Shown: positions 41,502 to 49,886 of the stretch, piece after piece
Layout of the letters: every line of letters starts with the position of its first letter
Position numbering within the stretch: the stretch's first letter is position 1
Source of the DNA: Poritiphilus flavus
GTDB taxonomy: Bacteria > Bacteroidota > Bacteroidia > Flavobacteriales > Flavobacteriaceae
Length of the DNA: 64,000 bases
Reading direction: 5' to 3'
NCBI RefSeq assembly: GCF_009901585.1
Contig: NZ_WXYO01000001.1
Coordinates: 62,001-126,000 of the forward strand
Notes under the pieces: model-generated
Databases searched by the model: none
What the model was told of the DNA's origin: nothing
The model's input: the letters and a program-made list of their open reading frames with translations, nothing else
Position numbers and translations under genes: made by a program

Positions 41502-41573
41502 CAAATGTCTTAAAATGCCAAATAATTCTGGATTTACTGTAGTCCAATGACGGATAAGTGTAGACGAATGGCA
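41502..41573 (-). promoter_or_regulatory. LytTR-type operator and -7 element of the signalling operon (site D)
   Basis: Repeats GTCCAATGACG (41542) and GACGAATGGCA (41563) lie 21 bp apart; 32 bp then lead to GACATTTG on the minus strand (41509-41502). It precedes the operon that encodes the LytTR protein, implying autoregulation. The repeat read on the minus strand is TGCCATTCGTC, close to the AlgR box CCGTTCGTC. Confidence 0.76.
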
Positions 41574-41685
41574 ATTTGGTTTCGATTAAAATGGGTCTGT
41601 TATACGAAAGAAATGAGCTCCGGGCTTTCTTTACTTATTTTGTAGTAAACACAAAAAAGACGCGTTGGTCAGCTATGGGTAGAAC

Positions 41686-42693
41686 TCAGTTTCCCAGTAT
41701 ACGGTACCAAAGAGCCCCAAACAGTTTCCGCGGATCTCCGCCTTCGTATTTGGGCGTCTCAGTTATTTGAACCTCGTCATTCGCGGTAGGGCGAATTTCA
41801 TAATTGAAAGCAAAGCGGGACTCATCTTCCTGCATACTGATCAGACCAAACCTAAGATCATTGAGATACAGCAATCCTTCGTTTTTCTCAACTGTGTACC
41901 ATCCCTCGGTAACGTTTATCAGCCTCCTTACTTTGTCATTATCAGACCATTTTCCGAGCAATTCATGGTTCTTGGGATAAGCTTTAAAACGAACAGGCTG
42001 GGAATCAAAAAGGGAGTAATTCCCAATCAGGTAGGCATTTTTGGTGTCTACATTGGCTGTCCATAGCAAAGTATTAAAAGGCGTGGGGCGGGTTGCGATC
42101 TCAGTATATTCAACACCCTGCTCCTCCAGGTTATTAATGAACTTGTTGTAGGTAAACCATTTTAAGATCAGCGTAATTATCAAATACGAACTGCTCAGGA
42201 CCAATCCCATCTTGTTGAGGCGACGACGTTTATCAGAAACGCGATTCAGCCGCATGGCCAGAATAAGGCAGATCAAAAAAGGAACGGTATAGAGGGGATC
42301 GATCACGAAAATATTCTGAAAAGCCAGTTTGAGATCAATTGGCCAGAAAAGCTGAGTGCCCCAGGTAGTGAAGGCGTCAAGGATAGGGTGTGTGAACAAT
42401 CCCCAGAACATCAGGCGGGTCCAATCCCGCCAATTCGCGGCAGATTTCCTTTCAATTTTAGAGATCAGCCAACCGAATACCGGGGCGAACATCAAACTGA
42501 ACAAAATGGAATGACTAAACCCGCGATGCCATTCTATGGCCGTTACGGTATCCACAAAATTACGACTCAGGACATCCAGATCTGGAATAGTACCGGCTAT
42601 AGCGCCGTACAACATCGCCTTATTCCCTACTTTCTTGCCTAAAACCGCTTCTCCTACCGAAGCTCCAAGAACGATCTGTGTTAACGAATCCAT
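41686..42693 (-). CDS. YdjM-like membrane-bound metal-dependent hydrolase
   Basis: 335 residues of the LexA-binding, inner-membrane-associated hydrolase family. The N-terminus MDSLTQIVLGASVGEAVLGKKVGNKAMLYGAIAGTIPDLD is diagnostic, followed by EWHRGFSHSILF and HPILDAFTTWGTQLFWP, whose His and Asp residues form the presumed metal site. Four or five membrane helices occupy the first 185 residues; the rest is soluble. The biochemical role is not established. The 85 bp upstream are a low-complexity run of ACTTAA/ACTTATA-like words. Confidence 0.88.
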   Translation of the reverse strand: MDSLTQIVLGASVGEAVLGKKVGNKAMLYGAIAGTIPDLDVLSRNFVDTVTAIEWHRGFSHSILFSLMFAPVFGWLISKIERKSAANWRDWTRLMFWGLFTHPILDAFTTWGTQLFWPIDLKLAFQNIFVIDPLYTVPFLICLILAMRLNRVSDKRRRLNKMGLVLSSSYLIITLILKWFTYNKFINNLEEQGVEYTEIATRPTPFNTLLWTANVDTKNAYLIGNYSLFDSQPVRFKAYPKNHELLGKWSDNDKVRRLINVTEGWYTVEKNEGLLYLNDLRFGLISMQEDESRFAFNYEIRPTANDEVQITETPKYEGGDPRKLFGALWYRILGN

Positions 42694-42779
42694 ATTTAAA
42701 GTTTAAGATTAAGTTTAAGTACAATTGTGGCTAGTCTTAAACTTGAACTTAAGCTTAGACTTATACTTATACTTCTACT

Positions 42780-44552
42780 TTATTCTATCACCTTCATTTT
42801 CTTCAGCAAAAAAGAGGCGTTCATATTCTGGCAAATGCCTTCCTTGAATTTATAGTCAAAATGCAACTCATCATTCTTAATTTCCGCGTCAAAATAATAG
42901 TTCGCCATCTCCTTGTAATCCTCAGCAACCCCACAGAGGCTTAGATCGTGCGTCGCGATCATCCCGGTGGAGCCTGAGCGCACCAGCTGCTCCACAAATT
43001 TTCTGGATCCCCTGGCCTTATCGGTACTATTTGTCCCCTTTAGAATTTCATCCAGCAATACAAAATACTGATCCCCAGCGATCTCATCAACAATAAATTT
43101 CAGTCGTTTCAATTCCGAAAAGAAATAGGATTCATCATCGGTAAGGGAGTCTGTGGTCCGCATACTGGATATTAGCCTGATCGGGCTGTAAGTACTTGCT
43201 CCGGCACATAACGGAAGCCCTATGTTGCCCATAACGATCTGCAAGCCTATAGTTCTGAGAAAAGTACTTTTCCCAGCCATATTGGCCCCGGTAATAATGA
43301 AGAACTGACCCTTTCTGATCTCCACATCATTGGTAATCCTGCGTTGCGGATCCAGCAAAGGGTGCGCGGCTTCGGTTGTTTTCAGAAGGATCTCACTGTC
43401 CGTAATTTTCGGATAGTGGTATTCCGGATGGTTAAAAGCAAAATTGCCCAATGAGATATTGGCATCAAAAAACGCAATCGCCCGAAACCAATCCTCTACT
43501 TCCGCAGCATGACCCTTGATCCAGTTTTCAATCTTCAGGCTAAGCCAAAGGTCCCTGAGCATAAAGGCATTGGCCAGAATACCAATAATAATATTATTCC
43601 GTTGGTCCAGTGCATTCAGAAGGCGGGAAAAACGTTTTAGGATGCCAGAAGCGGTTTCGCCTTCCCTTAAAACGAGTGCTTGCTTTTCCTGAAGCCATTT
43701 TGCTTCGAATCCCTGTTTTTCCACCATTACGGTAAGCTTTTCATATTGCTGAAACGTGCTTAGGACCTTAGAGGTGTCCGCGGAAAGCTTATTGATCTTT
43801 TTCAGGTATTGCCCACTGATTCCCAGGCCAAGAAAGAACCATGCCGCCAATCCCCAGCCGGAGATCAGATCGAAAGAATAAGCGGTAATTATCCCTGCCG
43901 ACAGCGTTCCAAAAACAAAGGGGATCCACCGAAAAGCCGCAGGCACAAAACTGGTATATTGCCGCATCCAATTGACAATAATATCATAGGTAGTTTCCGC
44001 CTTGATCATAGACGCTGCGGCCGAAAACTCCTGGCGCCACTCCACCAGGGCTGACAGTTCTTCTATGGCCCGCTGCTTATCTGGTATTCGGTCGATGTTG
44101 TTCTCAGTAAGAATTTTTGCCAGGCTTTCACTACCCAGTTTTAGGGCTGTCCGGTTGCAATACTGATAGAAAGAACCCCGCCCGAAAAGATCAATATCCG
44201 AACTAAAATGATGCTTTGGATTCGCGAATTCTGCCCCGTCCGGAAGGTGGTGAAATTTCCGTTTGAGCACCTTTAATTCCTGGCGATTGATATGTAGCAA
44301 TTTCTGCCATTTGTCTTTCAGGTACTTCAGATCTGCATGTCTGCTTACCAAATAAATGAAAATGGCCAGGCAGCCCAGTATTAACAGGAAGAATATTGCT
44401 TTTTGATCAAAAAAGAAATATCCTCCAAATACAGCAAACAGGAATACGCTAAGGCGAAGCATCCCAATGGCGAATAGTCTTTTTTTAAAGGCCGCAAGCT
44501 GCTGTTCGCATTGCGTAATCCGCTGCTTGTAAAACTGTTCAGGGTGTTGCAT
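42780..44552 (-). CDS. membrane-anchored MutS-like ATPase
   Basis: 590 residues with two hydrophobic helices near residues 28-68 and a second pair near 205-245. A C-terminal MutS ATPase domain contains Walker A GANMAGKSTFLRTIG, SSMRTTDSLTDDESYFFSEL, Walker B FVLLDEILKGTNSTDKARG and TGMIATHDLSLC. The mismatch-recognition domain I of true MutS and the Smr domain of MutS2 are absent. It is therefore not a standard repair MutS. Similar Bacteroidota proteins are annotated as MutS-related, and their function is unknown. The membrane helices make a role at the nucleoid/membrane interface conceivable. Confidence 0.85.
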   Translation of the reverse strand: MQHPEQFYKQRITQCEQQLAAFKKRLFAIGMLRLSVFLFAVFGGYFFFDQKAIFFLLILGCLAIFIYLVSRHADLKYLKDKWQKLLHINRQELKVLKRKFHHLPDGAEFANPKHHFSSDIDLFGRGSFYQYCNRTALKLGSESLAKILTENNIDRIPDKQRAIEELSALVEWRQEFSAAASMIKAETTYDIIVNWMRQYTSFVPAAFRWIPFVFGTLSAGIITAYSFDLISGWGLAAWFFLGLGISGQYLKKINKLSADTSKVLSTFQQYEKLTVMVEKQGFEAKWLQEKQALVLREGETASGILKRFSRLLNALDQRNNIIIGILANAFMLRDLWLSLKIENWIKGHAAEVEDWFRAIAFFDANISLGNFAFNHPEYHYPKITDSEILLKTTEAAHPLLDPQRRITNDVEIRKGQFFIITGANMAGKSTFLRTIGLQIVMGNIGLPLCAGASTYSPIRLISSMRTTDSLTDDESYFFSELKRLKFIVDEIAGDQYFVLLDEILKGTNSTDKARGSRKFVEQLVRSGSTGMIATHDLSLCGVAEDYKEMANYYFDAEIKNDELHFDYKFKEGICQNMNASFLLKKMKVIE

Positions 44553-44597
44553 AAAATAGTGATCACTGGAAATCGCCTCACAAAGATAGCCAAACCA

Positions 44598-44960
44598 TCA
44601 GTCTGGCAGTTCTTCCCATTGCGTCCTCAGTTTTTTGGGGAATTTGGCCACGATAAGCTCGTAAGAATGGTCTATTAACTCTTTAAGAAGATGTGGAGGT
44701 AACTGCTCAATGAAAAGGGTATTCCAGTGAACTTTATTCATATGGTAGCCGGGGGTGATTACACCGTCATAGGTCTCCCGAAGTTCAACGGCCCGGTCCG
44801 GGTCACATTTAAGATTGGCCTGAGGTGGAAGTCGCTCCAGAGGCGCAATGCAGAATACTTTCCCCATCACCTTAAAGACCAGGGTATGGGCATCAAAAGG
44901 AAACTCCTCAGTAACTCCTTTTTTGTGAATGCAATACAGCCTGAATTCTTCAATATTCAT
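44598..44960 (-). CDS. MmcQ/YjbR-family protein
   Basis: A 120-residue protein with the family pattern EEFRLYCIHKKGVTEEFPFD, LVFKVMGKVFCI, and PGYHMNKVHWNTLFIE. The family has a CyaY-like fold, may bind DNA, and has no settled function. It lies 6 bp downstream of the GNAT gene, with which it is probably co-transcribed. Confidence 0.9.
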   Translation of the reverse strand: MNIEEFRLYCIHKKGVTEEFPFDAHTLVFKVMGKVFCIAPLERLPPQANLKCDPDRAVELRETYDGVITPGYHMNKVHWNTLFIEQLPPHLLKELIDHSYELIVAKFPKKLRTQWEELPD

Positions 44961-44966
44961 ATCCTT

Positions 44967-45503
44967 CTATTTCGGTTCAGCTAAGATCAGTTCGGAAACA
45001 TCAGGCCAGTAATACCGGATCTTTTCCACCGCTTTATTGCCCAATTCCCTTTCCCAAAGCTGTTCCTTACGCTGACCTTTGAGCTTTTCGTAAAGCTTGA
45101 TGGCTCCAAGGTTACCGGTCAGTACCCACAAATACATATCCGGCCGTTTTCCCTTTCGAACAATCTCAGTTGCCAGGGCACTCATAAGTTTTTTACCGAT
45201 CCCTTTACCACTGTGCTCCGCTGCCACATGTAAATTATCCAGATAGGAGCCGTACTGCTCGTTCTCGTCAAAAAACATGCAGCCAAAACCTATAAGTTCA
45301 GGGCCCTCTTCGGCCAGGATAATGCATAGATCCGGGTCGGGATCCGATAGCCTTTCATTCCAGACTTTTTCGCGGTCGTCAATTACCTGGTGATCCAGGT
45401 AATGATCATCCAGCATACCGCGGTAATTCAGCTGCCAGTTTTTGGCGTGCAAGGCGGCTATATTGTCCGCGTCTTCCCTGTTGGCACTCCTGAATTTAGG
45501 CAT
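44967..45503 (-). CDS. GNAT-family N-acetyltransferase
   Basis: A 178-residue acetyltransferase. The acetyl-CoA site is YLDNLHVAAEHSGKGIGKKLMSAL, matching the Q/RxxGxG/A loop (here SGKGIGK), with LWVLTGNLGAIKLYEKL forming motif B. The substrate is not known. It sits in a compact run of minus-strand genes (10 bp from the Dabb protein gene, 6 bp from yjbR). Confidence 0.87.
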   Translation of the reverse strand: MPKFRSANREDADNIAALHAKNWQLNYRGMLDDHYLDHQVIDDREKVWNERLSDPDPDLCIILAEEGPELIGFGCMFFDENEQYGSYLDNLHVAAEHSGKGIGKKLMSALATEIVRKGKRPDMYLWVLTGNLGAIKLYEKLKGQRKEQLWERELGNKAVEKIRYYWPDVSELILAEPK

Positions 45504-45513
45504 GCTGTGTAGT

Positions 45514-45903
45514 TTATATTCCTTGAGCGTCGTATACGATCACCTTTTTCCAAAGGTCTTTACACTCTTCAATAAAGATAAGATGAGCGTCTTCTTCCTG
45601 GTATCCTTGTTGCGCTTCGGCAGAATCAAAAGTTACAACCAGCTTATAGGTGAAGGAATCATCTACAACATCCCTGGTAGCCTTAGGAGCTTTCCCTATG
45701 AAATTGGTCTTGGCAAATTTGGAGTTTTTGAGAAACTTTTTCAGTGAAGCCTCAAAATGAGCCTGATCTACCTCGTTATCCGGGTTATTAAACCAGAAGA
45801 ATACCGTGTGGACGTAGTTTGGATCAAAAGTTTTCATATTGTCTTGGCTGTAGCTTATTGCGGTTAGCATTAAAAAAGTAAAAATACATACTGACTTTTT
45901 CAT
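45514..45903 (-). CDS. Dabb (stress-responsive A/B barrel) domain protein with signal peptide
   Basis: 129 residues. MKKSVCIFTFLMLTAISYSQ looks like a cleavable signal peptide, followed by a dimeric alpha/beta-barrel domain: YVHTVFFWFNNPDNEVDQAHFEASLKKF and LVVTFDSAEAQQGYQEEDAHLIF. Dabb domains are ferredoxin-like folds of mixed function. An internal ATG (MKTFDPNYV) would give a cytoplasmic form, but the signal-like segment favours the long one. Confidence 0.82.
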   Translation of the reverse strand: MKKSVCIFTFLMLTAISYSQDNMKTFDPNYVHTVFFWFNNPDNEVDQAHFEASLKKFLKNSKFAKTNFIGKAPKATRDVVDDSFTYKLVVTFDSAEAQQGYQEEDAHLIFIEECKDLWKKVIVYDAQGI

Positions 45904-45920
45904 ATTTCAAAATTTGTGAT

Positions 45921-46547
45921 CTATTCTTTCTCTATTGCGGGCTTTTGTTCCGATTCCAGTTCAAGGGCAGAATAATCCAGTTTCCATCCGATGGTCTCTA
46001 CAATTTTCTCGATAAGCAAAATGGCCTCCAGTGCCTCTTTTTTAGCAGTTTCCATCAGCCTGCTTTGGGGTATCTTTTCCAGGATATGCTTTTTCGCCTC
46101 TTTGTTCAGGGCGGTCAGGTCATCCGGCTTAAAGGCATTGAAAAGGTCATTTTTTATATCGTAGAACTCCAGCTCCGGTTCTATAGAGAGTACCTGGGGT
46201 TCCGGAAAATTGCTTAGGATGATCTTCCTTTTTGTATTGTCCGCGCGCATCAGAATTTTACTAAGGTTATAACCTATCTGCGCTTTCGCATTGATCACGA
46301 TCAGGGCCTTTTTTTTGCTTGTAAAAAGGCTCATAAAATGCGATTTAGTGTTCTCGTATTGATAAATTTCCGCAAAATCACCCTCCACGGTGATCAGTTT
46401 GCAAACACTTTTTATTTTTTCAAGAAGTACGGTAGACTGATGCTTGGTAAGTTCCTTACGTTTCTTTTTTCTGAAAATCCCATAAAGCCAATACATCAGA
46501 ATGGCTCCCAAGATCAATCCTAAAAAGGCTTCCAAAATACTATCCAT
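45921..46547 (-). CDS. DUF4230 protein
   Basis: 208 residues: one N-terminal transmembrane helix (about 5-22) with a KKKRK stop-transfer stretch, then a domain with ITVEGDFAEIYQYENTKSHF, KKALIVINAKAQIGYNL and ILSNFPEPQVLSIEPELEFYDIKNDLFN. This pattern fits the DUF4230 family (function unknown). The gene stops 1 bp before the DUF4260 gene region, so the two belong to one transcription unit. Confidence 0.85.
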   Translation of the reverse strand: MDSILEAFLGLILGAILMYWLYGIFRKKKRKELTKHQSTVLLEKIKSVCKLITVEGDFAEIYQYENTKSHFMSLFTSKKKALIVINAKAQIGYNLSKILMRADNTKRKIILSNFPEPQVLSIEPELEFYDIKNDLFNAFKPDDLTALNKEAKKHILEKIPQSRLMETAKKEALEAILLIEKIVETIGWKLDYSALELESEQKPAIEKE

Positions 46548-46548
46548 A

Positions 46549-46899
46549 CTATTTTCCTATTTCCCCCAGATGTGTGAATTTAAACCCCTTCTCGTATTTC
46601 AAACCGTAACCCACGATCCGGTCCATGGCGGCATGGCTAAAGAGGATCACTCCCACGAGTTGCCATAGCGGTAAAGCAAGATACACTCCCAAAAGATATA
46701 TGGCAAGTGCCAATCCCTTGTGATGGAACAAATTGTAAAAGAAGGCCCCGACCCTATTTCCCATCAGATATCCCAGCATACCGATATCCGGAAGCAGTAT
46801 CAATGCAGGAAACCACCACCATGCAAAAGGTAAGAGGGAGAAGAGGTAAACTCCAAAACCAAACTGTAGTACCTCTTCGAGTTTTAGTGTTGTTTTCAT
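46549..46899 (-). CDS. DUF4260 membrane protein
   Basis: A 116-residue polytopic protein with three or four helices: LEEVLQFGFGVYLFSLL, PFAWWWFPALILLPDIGMLGYL and LALAIYLLGVYLALPLWQLVG, then FSHAAMDRIVGYGLKY. The DxxGYLxG and HAxxDRxxGYGLKY motifs mark the DUF4260 family. Function unknown. It overlaps the cyclase gene by 4 bp, implying translational coupling. Confidence 0.88.
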   Translation of the reverse strand: MKTTLKLEEVLQFGFGVYLFSLLPFAWWWFPALILLPDIGMLGYLMGNRVGAFFYNLFHHKGLALAIYLLGVYLALPLWQLVGVILFSHAAMDRIVGYGLKYEKGFKFTHLGEIGK

Positions 46900-47648
46900 T
46901 CTTCGAGTATTTTGTAGAGTACGGGCCGGCTGGGTGTCGCGTCGTTTTCAAATGGAGCCATCTGGAGATTCAAAAAATAGGTTCCGTCGGGAATTGCATT
47001 AGGAACATAAATGAATTCCGTTATGGTCGCATTTGCCCGGATTTTCCCTTCAAAATTCCAGAACGCCTTATGAGCCAGCAGGGCTCCGGCATCTTTCTCT
47101 TTATCCACTGAGGGTAGATCTATAAGCAAATGTTCTACCCCTAGATCCGCTAGAAAAGCCGCGGTTTGTTCCAATAAATAAGGCGGGTTGGTATGCGAAT
47201 ACTGCTTGCTTAGTTTTTTGATAGTGTTCGGGATAGTTCGGATGACTACCGCCTCTCTTTTTCGTTTGCCGAGAGCGTATTCCAGTTGTTTTCTCGAGAC
47301 CACAAAATCTTCCTGGTATTTTTCCGGGGCGATGGTGATCACTTCCGCGAGAAAGAAAAATCGGGACCAATGGCTGTTGACAGAATGAAATTCCTCAGTA
47401 ATATGCCCAACACATTCAGTATGTGTACCATGTGCATGTGGATTAAAGAAAATATTGTTGAAATTCGTCGATCCTCCTTCGGACACCTTGCCTACAAAAT
47501 CACCATCGCTGTGCGGTTCAATACGGGGCGGTTTGAGATACCAGGCGTTCACATTGGATTCATCTCCACGCAGGGGGATGGAGATATCCAACGGCTGAGA
47601 AAGATCTATGCGGTATTTCCCGGAAAGATGTGAAATGGTTGTGATCAC
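46896..47648 (-). CDS. cyclase/kynurenine-formamidase-like hydrolase
   Basis: A 250-residue metal-dependent hydrolase of the cyclase family. The active-site region NPHAHGTHTECVGHI corresponds to HxGTHxDxPxH, with Glu-Cys in place of the usual Asp-x-Pro. Later motifs are VVIRTIPN, DLGVEHLLIDLPSVD and GTYFLNLQMAPFENDATPSRPVLY. Kynurenine formamidase is the best-studied member. No tryptophan-degradation genes are nearby, so the specific substrate is open. Confidence 0.83.
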   Translation of the reverse strand: MITTISHLSGKYRIDLSQPLDISIPLRGDESNVNAWYLKPPRIEPHSDGDFVGKVSEGGSTNFNNIFFNPHAHGTHTECVGHITEEFHSVNSHWSRFFFLAEVITIAPEKYQEDFVVSRKQLEYALGKRKREAVVIRTIPNTIKKLSKQYSHTNPPYLLEQTAAFLADLGVEHLLIDLPSVDKEKDAGALLAHKAFWNFEGKIRANATITEFIYVPNAIPDGTYFLNLQMAPFENDATPSRPVLYKILEE

Positions 47649-47663
47649 AGTTGGTACAGTGCG

Positions 47664-48803
47664 CTAATTAGCTTCCAAGTTAAGGATAAAAAGATCGGCT
47701 GCAATCCCGTCGATCAAAAACTTTCCTCGTGCCGTGGCCTTCAGAATATCCTCATTCCACTGTAGAAAGCCCTCTTCCACAAATTTTTGAGCCTGATGCC
47801 TGAGATATCTGGCGTATTGCGTGCCGTATTCCTCCTGCACTTTTGCGGTTGAAACTCCCCATATGGTCCTGAGACCGGTCATTACATACTCGTTATATAG
47901 ATCCTTAATGGAAAGTTCCTCCCGTTCCAGGGGTAATTCCCTATTGCTGATGGATTTCAAATATTTATGGTTATTCCGGACGCTCCAACTCCTTTTGGCA
48001 CCGTCATAGGAATGGGCAGACGGGCCAATACCCAGGTACTTCTTACCCTGCCAGTAAGCGCTGTTGTTCTGCGAGAAAAATCCGGGCTTGCCAAAATTCG
48101 AGATCTCGTAGTGTACAAATCCTTCAGCCTCCAGTTTTTCTACCATAAGTTCAAAATGTTCCTGGCTAGACGTTTCATCTACCGCTTCTATCAGTCCTTT
48201 TTCGATGAATTTGGCCAGGGCCGTTTTAGGTTCTACGGTAAGGGCATAGGCGGAAATATGCGGGATCCCAAAAGACAGGGCCTTATTTATGTTGGACTCC
48301 CATCTTTCAAGAGACATTTCGGGAATACCATAGATGAGATCAATTGAGAGGTTTTCAAAATGCATCTGTACAAGCTCAAGACAGCGGGTTGCCTCCACGG
48401 CCGAATGCGCGCGGTTCATCATCCTTAGATCTTCCTCAAAAAAAGATTGTACCCCCAGGCTTAGACGGTTGATCCGCGAAGCGGCCAATGCCACTGTCTT
48501 TTCCTCACTTAAATCATCCGGATTCGCTTCCAGGGTAATTTCAGGAGCTGCATTTACCTGAAAATTCTCATATACTTCACCAATAAGAAATTCGACATCC
48601 TCAACCTCCAGAAGGGATGGAGTACCCCCGCCGAAGTATATGCTCTGAATCGCCTCGCCTCCCAACTCTTCCTTCCGCAGGCGTAGTTCCATACCCAAAG
48701 CTTCTACCATTTCACTTTTTTTCCGTGTGTTCGTCGAGAAATGAAAATCACAATAGTGACAGGCCTGCTTGCAAAATGGGATATGGAAGTAGATGGAGGA
48801 CAT
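47664..48803 (-). CDS. hemW: HemW-type radical SAM haem chaperone
   Basis: 379 residues. The radical SAM cluster motif is CKQACHYCDF (C11, C15, C18), followed by SIYFGGGTPSLLE, ITLEANPDDLSEE, INRLSLGVQSF, IDLIYGIPEMSLERWESN and a C-terminal HemN-like domain. Length and the CxxxCxxCxF motif fit HemW, which delivers haem to respiratory proteins, better than oxygen-independent coproporphyrinogen dehydrogenase HemN. It starts at the left edge of the heptamer repeats flanking the four-helix-bundle gene. Confidence 0.88.
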   Translation of the reverse strand: MSSIYFHIPFCKQACHYCDFHFSTNTRKKSEMVEALGMELRLRKEELGGEAIQSIYFGGGTPSLLEVEDVEFLIGEVYENFQVNAAPEITLEANPDDLSEEKTVALAASRINRLSLGVQSFFEEDLRMMNRAHSAVEATRCLELVQMHFENLSIDLIYGIPEMSLERWESNINKALSFGIPHISAYALTVEPKTALAKFIEKGLIEAVDETSSQEHFELMVEKLEAEGFVHYEISNFGKPGFFSQNNSAYWQGKKYLGIGPSAHSYDGAKRSWSVRNNHKYLKSISNRELPLEREELSIKDLYNEYVMTGLRTIWGVSTAKVQEEYGTQYARYLRHQAQKFVEEGFLQWNEDILKATARGKFLIDGIAADLFILNLEAN

Positions 48804-48805
48804 TT

Positions 48806-48834
48806 TCAGTAATCAGTGAACAGTAAACAGTAAT
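48806..48834. repeat. heptamer repeats, left flank of the four-helix-bundle gene
   Basis: About four imperfect 7-bp units of the type CAGTAAT/CAGTGAA. The same words recur in inverted orientation on the other side of the gene (49285-49314). Confidence 0.7.
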
Positions 48835-48912
48835 CCGGAGAAAATAAAAGGCAATTTACTGAAATCTTTTTTCAGTGATAACCTTTACTTTAGTCAGGTT
48901 ACTTAACCATAT

Positions 48913-49278
48913 ATGAGATATCAGAGCTTGATAGCGTACCAGAAGTCCTTTCTTCTGGCAATGCAGATTTTCGAAGTTTCTAAAACCTTTCCAGTGGAAG
49001 AAAGATATGCCCTTACGAACCAGATAAGAAGATCATCTAGAAGTGTAGCTGCCGCAATAGCGGAATCCTATGGAAAAAGAAAATATCCAAAGCACTTCAT
49101 AAACAAACTTACTGATTCCGATTCCGAAAATCTTGAAACTCAGACCTGGCTCCGATTTGCTCTGGAATGTAAATACATTGATAATGGAGAGTTCAAGCGT
49201 TTAATGGACGAAAGTACTCAGGTTGGTAAACTAATATCTCATATGATACGGTTTCCGGAAAAATTCGGATCCAAATAA
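48913..49278 (+). CDS. S23-type four-helix-bundle protein
   Basis: A 121-residue helical protein of the family first seen in 23S rRNA intervening sequences and related to the Avd protein of diversity-generating retroelements. Family words are YQKSFLLAMQIFEVSKTFPVEERYALTNQIRRSSRSVAAAIAESYGKR and the C-terminal LISHMIRFPEKF. Here it is free-standing, with no rRNA, reverse transcriptase or variable repeat nearby. It is the only plus-strand gene between 33 and 52 kb and is flanked by inverted heptamer repeats, which suggests insertion as a small cassette. Confidence 0.9.
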   Translation: MRYQSLIAYQKSFLLAMQIFEVSKTFPVEERYALTNQIRRSSRSVAAAIAESYGKRKYPKHFINKLTDSDSENLETQTWLRFALECKYIDNGEFKRLMDESTQVGKLISHMIRFPEKFGSK

Positions 49279-49284
49279 CCCCAT

Positions 49285-49314
49285 ACTGATTACTGATTAC
49301 TGTTCACTGTTCAC
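49285..49314. repeat. heptamer repeats, right flank of the four-helix-bundle gene
   Basis: ACTGATTACTGATTACTGTTCACTGTTCA-type repeats, the reverse complement of the words on the left flank. They end exactly at the ruvC stop codon. Confidence 0.7.
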
Positions 49315-49874
49315 TAGTCCCCCTCCACTCTTCCTTCATTTTGCTTAACAAAAGCCTCCCAGCCGCTGTAGCTTTTGCCGACGTTCGGGCGACCCTGATT
49401 GTAAAAGTGGCATACCGCGGCGGCCAGGCCGTCCGTGCTGTCCAGGTTTTTAGGAAGAGATTTCAGGCCCAGCATGCCCTGAAGCATTTTGGCCACCTGT
49501 TCCTTACTGGCATTCCCGTTCCCGGTTATGGCCATTTTGATTTTTTTAGGCAGGTATTCTGTTATAGGGATCTGACGAGAAAGCCCTGCAGCCATTGCTA
49601 CTCCCTGGGCACGGCCCAGTTTGAGCATAGATTGTACATTCTTTCCAAAAAAGGGGGCTTCAATAGCGATCTCATCCGGGTGGTAAGTATCTATAAGTTC
49701 TATGGTACGGTCAAAGATCAATTTTAGTTTGGTAAAATGGTCGTCGTACTTTTTAAGCATCAGTTCATTCATTTGAATGAATTCCATCTGCTTCCCAATA
49801 ACCCTGATGATGCCGAATCCCATAATGGTAGTCCCGGGGTCGATTCCTAGAATAATTTTCTCCTTTACGATCAT
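49314..49874 (-). CDS. ruvC: Holliday junction resolvase RuvC
   Basis: A 186-residue endonuclease that cuts Holliday junctions during recombination. The acidic active site is visible: D in ILGIDPGTTIMGFGII, E in IAIEAPFFGKNVQSMLKLGRAQG, and a C-terminal pair in LDSTDGLAAAVCHF. Length is normal. No ruvA or ruvB is in the window. It ends inside the repeat flanking the S23-type gene. Confidence 0.95.
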   Translation of the reverse strand: MIVKEKIILGIDPGTTIMGFGIIRVIGKQMEFIQMNELMLKKYDDHFTKLKLIFDRTIELIDTYHPDEIAIEAPFFGKNVQSMLKLGRAQGVAMAAGLSRQIPITEYLPKKIKMAITGNGNASKEQVAKMLQGMLGLKSLPKNLDSTDGLAAAVCHFYNQGRPNVGKSYSGWEAFVKQNEGRVEGD

Positions 49875-49886
49875 CCTAAAGCAGTG

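Noticed and set aside
48913-49278. Diversity-generating retroelement suggested by the Avd-like protein
   Set aside because: No reverse transcriptase or template/variable repeat pair is found nearby.
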